Below are positions 20,641-26,856 of a DNA stretch of 26,856 nucleotides, piece by piece. Each line of letters starts with the position of its first letter. Positions within the stretch are counted from its first letter, which is position 1. Made by a program: the position numbers and the translations under genes. The DNA comes from Euryarchaeota archaeon UBA181 (GTDB lineage Archaea > Thermoplasmatota > Poseidoniia > Poseidoniales > Thalassarchaeaceae): contig DALI01000049.1 of the NCBI GenBank assembly GCA_002496725.1, positions 72,110-98,965 of the forward strand, read 5' to 3'. The notes under the pieces are model-generated. The model was given only the letters and a program-made list of their open reading frames with translations, had not been told where the DNA came from and made no database searches.

Positions 20641-23114
20641 AGTTGGATATTGTGCATAACATTGAGTGACGCCTGAATATCAATTAGCTCAGGAGGAATC
20701 TCGACATCAGAAATTTCTGACTTCAAAGATACGCCCGAATCTTTCTTGTTCTTCCAAATATTGGAGTTGAAATCTACTAAAATATCAGTAATCGCCAAGA
20801 ATGGCCCTGTATCGTGATCTAAGCTAACCGCCGGCAAAGGAAATGATCTCAAATCGACAGAACTCTTCTGATACAACATTGATGAAAGATAGTCAGTAAA
20901 AAATGGACAAATAGGCGAAAATACAGCTAAAAGGTCCCTGACCATTCTGTGAAGTGTCCATGTTGCTGAAACATCTCCATCATAGAGTCTTGACTTGGAC
21001 ATCTCTAGCCAATGTCCGGGAAAAATTCCTGTTCCGAAACCCTTGATTGATTGTGCGGCACTGTAAATATCTATTTTTTTCCACGATTCCTCGACACTCA
21101 TCATCATCGTGTCGAACTCGGATAAAATCCAAATATCTTCAAAGGATAAATCACTCTTTCTCGAATCGAGATCGGGTGGGACATCGAATTGGCTAGCAAA
21201 TCTTGCTATATTGAAAAGTTTTGTAAGAACTCCATAATACTTGGATTCGATCTCCTCAGGATTAATATGGAAATCATCACCAACTTGGGCCTCACAGGCC
21301 TTCCACAACCTAAAGCACTCACTCCCTATTTTGTTGGCTTTGAGACTAACTTGCTTACCTGCCGGTCCTTTGATTTTCCAAGATCCCGTCCTTCCCCCGG
21401 CCCCACATTCTAATACTGAGTCCGCATCAATGCCGTTTCCTAGAGACTTGGACATTTTTCTCCCCCAAGGATCCATTCCCAATCCATCAACCCAAATATT
21501 TTTGAAAGCGGGTTTATCGAATAATAATGCACTTTTTAGCATCGTGTAATATAGCCAAGTCCTTACAATTTCTTTACCCTGTGGCCTAAGGGCCGTTGGA
21601 AATGATCTCTCAAACATTTCTGGATTACTGATATAGCCACTAACAAAAAGATTGGAATTAGATGAGTCCATCCAAGTATCGAATACTTTAATCTCGCCGT
21701 GAAGAGTTCCCAATGAATCGGCAATATCATCATATTTCGCTATGAATTTTCTAGATTCTCTATCCAATACTTCAGAACCAGAAGGTGGATTGTCCCTCCA
21801 AGGTTGAACATAGTGCCCATTAGGTGGAACAACTACCATCGAAGAGTCTTCTGAGTACCAAATTGGAACCTCGGTATGGTACCATCGTCTTCTGCTAATG
21901 GGCCAATCTATAGATATGCCATCCATCCAGTCGTGTAGAAATTGCCTATTCCTTTCTGGAATAAAATTACATTCATGAGAAAGTTCTGATAGTCTCTCTG
22001 TGACGTGTGTCTGTTTGACATACCATTCTTTAAGAAGAATTATTTCTACTGGATTACCTCCCCTCTCACTAACGGGAATTTCTTGCATTCTCTTATTCAT
22101 TGAAGAAATTTTACCTGATTTTTCAAGAGTCTCGATGGCCAGCTTCCTTGCATCCATGACTTTCATTCCATCAAGAGGGCCGGATAATTCCGTCAATCTG
22201 CCATTAAGGTCAATCGCAACGAAAGGAACTAATCCTAGTTCTCTAAAGATTGCCACGTCATTCTGGTCACCAAAAGAACAAACCATCAGAATACCACTAC
22301 CAAAATCTGATTTTACGGATGGGTGTGTCATTACTTCAACAGATTTAGAACGACCAGAAACGGGCATGGGTAACTGTAGCTTTCGCCCCACTAGATGCTG
22401 GTATCTTTCATCTTCGGGATGAACCATTACGACTCCACATGCACAAATTAGTTCCGGCCTTGTAGTAGAAATTACTACTTGTTCGCCTTCTTCGGTTTCC
22501 CATATGATATCGCAAAGAATCGTTTCTCGACTAATTCTCTGAACTTCTGCATCGGCAATTGTGGTTCCCTCAACAGGATCGTATATATTCGGCCTCAAAT
22601 CTTCAATTATATCCCCTCTCTTGAATAAATCAACAAAAATAGACTGGGTTACGGATCTATAATTGGGGGCATCGGTGAGGTATTCATTCTGGTAATCGCA
22701 AGAAAGACCCACTCTTTTGGCAGTATGTCTCATGGCCTCAGTATACCCCTCAATAGTTTCCTTACAAAGATCGAGGAACTCCCCTCTATCATATGTACGC
22801 ATTTTCTTCCCAGTCTTCTTTTCAACAGTGAATTCAATATTAATTCCATTCCTATCCACCCCCCATGGGAATAATACTTCCTTGCCTATAAGTCTCTGAC
22901 TCCTAGCTATTACGTCAATCATACTGTACTGGGCAACTGCGCCGATATGCCAAGTTCCGCTGGGGTAAGGCGGCGGGGTATCGATCACAAACAATTCCTT
23001 GTCACTATTGGGATTGAACGAGTACCTGTCCTCGTTAGCCACATAATGAGATTCCTGAATCCTTTTTTCGAGATCAATCGTCCATCGCTTATCGACGATT
23101 TTTGGGGCTCCCAT
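20637..23114 (-). CDS. valS: Valyl-tRNA synthetase, archaeal type with altered motifs
   Basis: Class I synthetase that charges tRNA-Val. The 825-residue protein has the order of archaeal ValRS: TPPPYPSGTWHIGA (51-59), EVLFPWGVDRNG, the editing domain with STTRPEL (217-222) and FGSGILMVCSFGD, IDWPISRRRWY, FDTWMDSS (478-484), RPQGKEIVRTWLYY, KMSKSLGN (553-560), and a helical anticodon domain. Oddities: the first signature is HIGA, not HIGH or the archaeal HIGN. The zinc-knuckle cysteine positions of archaeal ValRS are Y178/V181, S349/G352 and S421/S424, and the fourth knuckle is also gone. About 25 extra residues follow KMSKS. ATG 23114 is preferred because homologues start near here; the frame extends 10 codons further. 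The identification as ValRS rests on order and editing-domain similarity. Confidence 0.88.
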   Translation of the reverse strand: MGAPKIVDKRWTIDLEKRIQESHYVANEDRYSFNPNSDKELFVIDTPPPYPSGTWHIGAVAQYSMIDVIARSQRLIGKEVLFPWGVDRNGINIEFTVEKKTGKKMRTYDRGEFLDLCKETIEGYTEAMRHTAKRVGLSCDYQNEYLTDAPNYRSVTQSIFVDLFKRGDIIEDLRPNIYDPVEGTTIADAEVQRISRETILCDIIWETEEGEQVVISTTRPELICACGVVMVHPEDERYQHLVGRKLQLPMPVSGRSKSVEVMTHPSVKSDFGSGILMVCSFGDQNDVAIFRELGLVPFVAIDLNGRLTELSGPLDGMKVMDARKLAIETLEKSGKISSMNKRMQEIPVSERGGNPVEIILLKEWYVKQTHVTERLSELSHECNFIPERNRQFLHDWMDGISIDWPISRRRWYHTEVPIWYSEDSSMVVVPPNGHYVQPWRDNPPSGSEVLDRESRKFIAKYDDIADSLGTLHGEIKVFDTWMDSSNSNLFVSGYISNPEMFERSFPTALRPQGKEIVRTWLYYTMLKSALLFDKPAFKNIWVDGLGMDPWGRKMSKSLGNGIDADSVLECGAGGRTGSWKIKGPAGKQVSLKANKIGSECFRLWKACEAQVGDDFHINPEEIESKYYGVLTKLFNIARFASQFDVPPDLDSRKSDLSFEDIWILSEFDTMMMSVEESWKKIDIYSAAQSIKGFGTGIFPGHWLEMSKSRLYDGDVSATWTLHRMVRDLLAVFSPICPFFTDYLSSMLYQKSSVDLRSFPLPAVSLDHDTGPFLAITDILVDFNSNIWKNKKDSGVSLKSEISDVEIPPELIDIQASLNVMHNIQL

Positions 23115-23250
23115 ATTTACACTCGCACATGTTCCTAAGAACACTCATTATTCACTGTTCCCGAATTTCATTTAGGTCGATTTATGGCATTCAGCGGTTA
23201 GTTCCCTACGAGGGTTGAAGTCCCTTCGGTTATCGGATAAGCTCGATATC

Positions 23251-26200
23251 ATGGGTGACCCGGATAAGGAATCCCGATTCGATCCCCGTATTGTTATCAG
23301 GGATTCGGGAGCAGCAGTCAGAACGCAGATTGCAGATGTCAGAAAAAAAGCATCAGAAATCAGTACGGAATCAATAGTAAAAAATGTTAGGAGGTCACCA
23401 GTAGCAGTTAAACGAGCACTGCTGGACTCTACAGTTAGTGACCTGATAACGAAAGTACCCGTTATCACTGTGATTCTTTGTCTGACCGTAACGGCACTAT
23501 TGGGTAGACATTCAGGTATTTTAGATTGTAGAGATGGCTTCGAAAATGATTATTGTGACGAGGAGGGAGCACTGAATGTCAATGGAGATATGGCAGTATA
23601 CTTGCCAGTGGGTTCTGATGTACAGAGTGACATTGAAAATGTTGAAACTAATTGGACAACGAACGTCATGGTCATATACGTCGAGTCTGAAAAAACCGGT
23701 GTAGATCAGTTATCTATACTCAAACAAATTGACAAGGTAGAGAGTGCCTTGAATACTGTCAGAGATGATAAAGGAGAGGAAGATTTCGTCATATATGTTT
23801 TATCGGTTTCAACAGTTGTAAAAGAAGTTAATTCTAGCGGCGGCAGAGTGGTGAAGGCTTTCTTTTCTGGAGCAGCAGAGGCTACTGGTATTGATGAATT
23901 CTCACAACAAGTTGATGAGTTGGTAGATGAACAATCAAATTTAATCGGAGACTATTCAATTCCAGATGAACAAGAGAGGGTAGATCAAATTCTTGGTGAG
24001 ATGCCTCAAAATGCCCTGGATAAATTGGTCAGGGACGTAGGCAGAGGAAATACTGTAGAAGCTGGCTACTGGAATAGGGCAGTAATTATTATTGGTATCA
24101 GTAGTAATCTAGATCTAAATGGGGACGGAGAGGATGACACCACTATTTCTAACATCATAGAGGAAACACAAGCTACAATTGATACTATTTCTGAGGAAAA
24201 TAACTGGATATGTAAGGATTCACAAGGAAATGAAGTAGATCCAGAGTCAGATGAGGGTTTAGAAATTTGCGATGGTTCTGAGCTTGGCCTAAAAATGACT
24301 CTAACTGGACCTGTGCCCCTGACCAATGCAATTACAGAAAAATCGTTCCAATTATTCTGGCAAGTTTTTCCCGTTGGAGTGGTCATAGTGGCGTTTGGTT
24401 TGTTCTTGTTCCACTGCGACTTGTTACAGACGGGGAGAATTAGATGGGTACAGGGAGTTAAGACGCTGATTATCTCAGGACTACCCACATTATGCTCCGT
24501 ATGGATAACTCTTGGATTCATTGGTTACACGGACTATGAAGTAACCATGACGGTAATTATCGTTGGACCGATAGTACTGGCCCTAGGGGTATCATATGGG
24601 CTCCATATCACTAATCGTTATGCGGAAGCTAAGGGTTCGCCAAGAGAGAAAATGTCTGAGGCCATTAGCTCTACAGGTAGAGCAGTTCTACTATCTGCAT
24701 TGACTACAATTATTGGATTTATTTCTCTAGTATTCGTACCAATGAAGCCAATACAAACCATAGGATATGCATTATCTGGGGGGATTGTTGTAGTATATCT
24801 GATGACAATGCTAATGGTGCCAAATCTAACTATGATGCTGGACTTGAAGAAACCCTCGCATCCACCACCGAAGATATTCAAGGGAGCTGTTGGAGTACCA
24901 GTAAAATGGACTAGAGTGACAATAGTAGTATTCATGATGGCTATGGTATTATCGGCTGGATATAATAGACCCAATGTTGAAGAAAATATCGATTTATTGA
25001 AAATGGCCCCGTCTGGTGTTGATGCTGTAGATAAGATGGGAATTTATTCCGACGAGTTTAATGCTGGACAACCTGGTTTTCTACTAATAGAGTCAGATAT
25101 TTCCGCAGATCCAGATCCAATCCCAGAACAGGGCGTTCAGAAAGATCCGTTTGCCAATCTTGAAGGGATAGAGCAATTAGAAACAAAATGTAATTCCGTT
25201 GATAATACAACCGCCGTCTCTATTGTTTTCTTGATGAAAGCAATTGGTGCTGGTGTTAATGTATCAGGTACCCCAATTAATGATTTGATACCAGATGCAA
25301 CACCTCAACCAATAAAGGATGTGGCGGATTTAATTTTTGATAGGGAACAGACGGGAAACCTGTCATTCTGGAGTGCTTTGAATTATCTTGATCTACAAGA
25401 CACGGCCGGTGTCCAATCTCAAAATTTCCTGATTTACGTTTTCTATAACAGTATGACTCTAGAGATGCGTGAGCTATTTATTTCTCCTGATTACGATAGG
25501 AGTCTGATATACATCGATATGCCATTCATGGATGTTCAGAGAACAACATTGGCGGTTGATGAGGTAAATCGATATGCCGATGATGAAATGGATGGTGCTG
25601 TGACATCAAGTACCCTTATCGGAGTTGCATCTATCACTATTGAAGTAAATAATTTGATTGTCGACTCTCAGTGGTCTTCCCTAGGATTCGCATTACTATT
25701 CACTGTACTGACACTTGCTTTGGTATTCAGAGACATAAGATATGCATTACTAACTACACTACCAGTTGGATTCACTGTAATGATGCAATGGATGGCAATG
25801 GACGGTTTAGATGTAGATTTATCACTGATTACTGTGATGATTGGTTCAATCCTAGTAGGTGTCGGCGTCGACTTCTCAATACACATAGCAAATAGGATAA
25901 AGGAACAGGGTGGGACGATTGAGGCGATTGAAACAGCCTGTGCAAGTACGGGCCTAAGTCTATTTGAGGCAACTACAGTAACAGCTGGAGGACTCACCTG
26001 TGCTTATCTGATACCAATTGAGGCTATTCAGCCATTCATCACTGTGATAATCCTACTACTTCTCGTAGCGGCAATTTCCGCATTGATACTCTTACCCGCG
26101 ATCTTCACGGCAATGATCAAGGCTAACTTGGGCCTAACTGGTGGAGTGAGTACAATGGTTAAGACGGCTGGATTAAGAAGGGCTATTGCACGAGATGAAG

Positions 26201-26253
26201 CTGATACTATTGATGCGGCCATAATACTTGGCTCCACAGATGATGCTTGGTGA
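23251..26253 (+). CDS. MMPL/RND-superfamily exporter (HAE3-like)
   Basis: A membrane protein of about 1000 residues with the two-fold repeat of RND exporters: one membrane helix, a large external domain, then five helices, all repeated. The first helix is at about 69-86; external domain 1 covers about 87-375, helices to about 530, a second start helix near 553-570, external domain 2 to about 800, then the last helices. The paired helix 4 regions read LGVSYGLHITNRY and VGVDFSIHIANRI, and both are followed by a TGxxxxxxxxT segment, as in MMPL proteins. Such proteins move lipids, hopanoids or hydrophobic compounds using the proton gradient. The external cysteines in LDCRDGF and YCDEE may pair. 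TTG 23215 is an alternative start. It is divergent from valS. Confidence 0.88.
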   Translation: MGDPDKESRFDPRIVIRDSGAAVRTQIADVRKKASEISTESIVKNVRRSPVAVKRALLDSTVSDLITKVPVITVILCLTVTALLGRHSGILDCRDGFENDYCDEEGALNVNGDMAVYLPVGSDVQSDIENVETNWTTNVMVIYVESEKTGVDQLSILKQIDKVESALNTVRDDKGEEDFVIYVLSVSTVVKEVNSSGGRVVKAFFSGAAEATGIDEFSQQVDELVDEQSNLIGDYSIPDEQERVDQILGEMPQNALDKLVRDVGRGNTVEAGYWNRAVIIIGISSNLDLNGDGEDDTTISNIIEETQATIDTISEENNWICKDSQGNEVDPESDEGLEICDGSELGLKMTLTGPVPLTNAITEKSFQLFWQVFPVGVVIVAFGLFLFHCDLLQTGRIRWVQGVKTLIISGLPTLCSVWITLGFIGYTDYEVTMTVIIVGPIVLALGVSYGLHITNRYAEAKGSPREKMSEAISSTGRAVLLSALTTIIGFISLVFVPMKPIQTIGYALSGGIVVVYLMTMLMVPNLTMMLDLKKPSHPPPKIFKGAVGVPVKWTRVTIVVFMMAMVLSAGYNRPNVEENIDLLKMAPSGVDAVDKMGIYSDEFNAGQPGFLLIESDISADPDPIPEQGVQKDPFANLEGIEQLETKCNSVDNTTAVSIVFLMKAIGAGVNVSGTPINDLIPDATPQPIKDVADLIFDREQTGNLSFWSALNYLDLQDTAGVQSQNFLIYVFYNSMTLEMRELFISPDYDRSLIYIDMPFMDVQRTTLAVDEVNRYADDEMDGAVTSSTLIGVASITIEVNNLIVDSQWSSLGFALLFTVLTLALVFRDIRYALLTTLPVGFTVMMQWMAMDGLDVDLSLITVMIGSILVGVGVDFSIHIANRIKEQGGTIEAIETACASTGLSLFEATTVTAGGLTCAYLIPIEAIQPFITVIILLLLVAAISALILLPAIFTAMIKANLGLTGGVSTMVKTAGLRRAIARDEADTIDAAIILGSTDDAW

Positions 26254-26286
26254 AAAATTGATTTGCTGATTGGTGGTGCAGGTAAC

Positions 26287-26760
26287 ATGACGAAATACTG
26301 GTTGATGAAGAGTGAGCCACATGTTTACCCCTGGGAACAGCTAGAAATTGATGGTAGTACTCATTGGGACGGGGTAAGAAATTATCAGGCTAGGAATATC
26401 ATGAGAGATGATATGAGTGTTGGGGACTTAGTTCTATACTACCACTCTAATTGTAAGCCACCACACGTGGCGGGAGTAGCAAGAGTTTGCAGGGATTCTT
26501 ATCCAGACTTTACGGCCCTGGATTCTAACTCAAAATATTTCGATTCGAAGGCGACACCTGATAATCCTAGATGGATGATGGTAGATATTGAGCCTATTTG
26601 CCCTATTGATATTGTAGGACTGCCCGAATTGAGATTAAACACCGCTCTAGAAGGGATGCCCCTGCTACAGAGAGGGCAGAGACTTTCAGTACAACCTGTA
26701 TCCTTGGAACATTTCGAGATTGTCTGTAAAATGGGTGGTCTAAACGCAATCCCTAATTGA
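26287..26760 (+). CDS. EVE-domain protein (thymocyte nuclear protein 1-like)
   Basis: A 157-residue protein of the EVE family, which belongs to the PUA-like fold that recognises modified bases in DNA or RNA. It has the typical opening YWLMKSEPHVYPWEQLE and the central WDGVRNYQARNIMR. Then come GDLVLYYHSN, a YPDFTALDSNSKYFD stretch and RWMMVDIEP, all family signature positions, covering the whole domain. The true ligand is unknown; links to RNA or DNA modification have been proposed for the family. ATG 26287 is preferred over TTG 26263, since homologues start at KYWLMK. It lies 33 bases after the exporter gene and may share its transcript. Confidence 0.9.
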   Translation: MTKYWLMKSEPHVYPWEQLEIDGSTHWDGVRNYQARNIMRDDMSVGDLVLYYHSNCKPPHVAGVARVCRDSYPDFTALDSNSKYFDSKATPDNPRWMMVDIEPICPIDIVGLPELRLNTALEGMPLLQRGQRLSVQPVSLEHFEIVCKMGGLNAIPN

Positions 26761-26763
26761 CCC

Positions 26764-26856
26764 ATGATGGGCATGTCCTCGGTGGACGTTCGTCATCAAT
26801 GGCAATATGTCGCCAATCTTCTCAACCCCGCTTCCCCAAGGCATCCAGCATCCCCG
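26764..26856 (+). CDS. Possible 5' end of a further gene, cut by the window edge
   Basis: From ATG 26764, three bases after the EVE stop, a frame stays open for 31 codons to the window end and contains VDVRHQWQYVANLLNP. It is too short to identify. It is more GC-rich than the upstream genes and other frames are also partly open, so support is weak. Confidence 0.3.
   Translation, partial: MMGMSSVDVRHQWQYVANLLNPASPRHPASP

Noticed and set aside
22000..22422. Long plus-strand frame inside valS
   Set aside because: It is the antisense shadow of a clearly identified synthetase region; the translated product is low-quality and Ser/Pro-rich.
24066..24521. 151-codon minus-strand frame inside the exporter gene
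   Set aside because: Antisense shadow of a well-supported membrane protein gene, with no start signal or family match.
1..26856. tRNA genes, CRISPR arrays, insertion sequences, prophage or origin
   Set aside because: Intergenic gaps are mostly under 170 bases and were read for cloverleaf ends, direct repeats and transposase motifs; none was found by eye.

Overview
The window is a dense, roughly 40% GC piece of an archaeal chromosome. Archaeal identity rests on the r-proteins S19e, L39e, L31e and S17e, a Kae1-type TsaD, an archaeal-class valyl-tRNA synthetase, a preQ0/archaeosine-type operon and TATA-like promoters about 30 nt upstream of start codons. Bacterial-type metabolic genes (imidazolonepropionase, methylmalonyl-CoA mutase, class-I FolE, YgfZ) mixed with these suggest a planktonic marine euryarchaeon of the Marine Group II/III (Poseidoniales-like) kind. 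That placement is inference from gene content, not phylogeny.

Layout. 1-1.8 kb: a short zinc-ribbon-like gene and hutI, both on minus. 1.8-3.6 kb: kae1 and a basic, Lys/Pro-rich protein. 3.7-6.9 kb: methylmalonyl-CoA mutase large subunit, epimerase, a small helical protein and a sulfotransferase. 6.9-9.8 kb: a ribbon-helix-helix regulator followed by folE-queE-queC-queD. 9.9-11.8 kb (minus): rps19e-rpl39e-rpl31e-rps17e-trmJ. 11.9-15.7 kb: a membrane-anchored protein, a PqqD-like protein, an FMN reductase and a TPR protein. 15.7-17.8 kb: fdhD, then an IscA-like scaffold with YgfZ. 17.8-20.6 kb: a membrane protein, Mn-type superoxide dismutase, and a serA-like dehydrogenase. 20.6-26.8 kb: valS, a large MMPL/RND exporter, an EVE-domain protein and perhaps the start of one more gene.

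How they work together. FolE, QueD, QueE and QueC form the four-step GTP-to-preQ0 route, which in archaea feeds archaeosine in tRNA. Kae1 (t6A37), TrmJ (Nm32) and ValRS are further tRNA functions. Mutase and epimerase link propionyl-CoA to succinyl-CoA. IscA-like protein, YgfZ and FdhD serve Fe-S and molybdoenzyme maturation.

The most interesting signals: (1) QueC is fused in frame to a complete methionine sulfoxide reductase B. (2) The four zinc cysteines of its QueC part are Ser/Ser/Ser/Asp. (3) ValRS has likewise lost its zinc-knuckle cysteines and carries HIGA instead of HIGH/HIGN, while catalytic metal sites nearby (FolE, QueD, SOD) are intact. (4) The que operon begins with its own RHH regulator behind two adjacent inverted repeats, one of which overlaps the likely TATA box. 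I saw no tRNA or rRNA gene, CRISPR array, insertion sequence or prophage.
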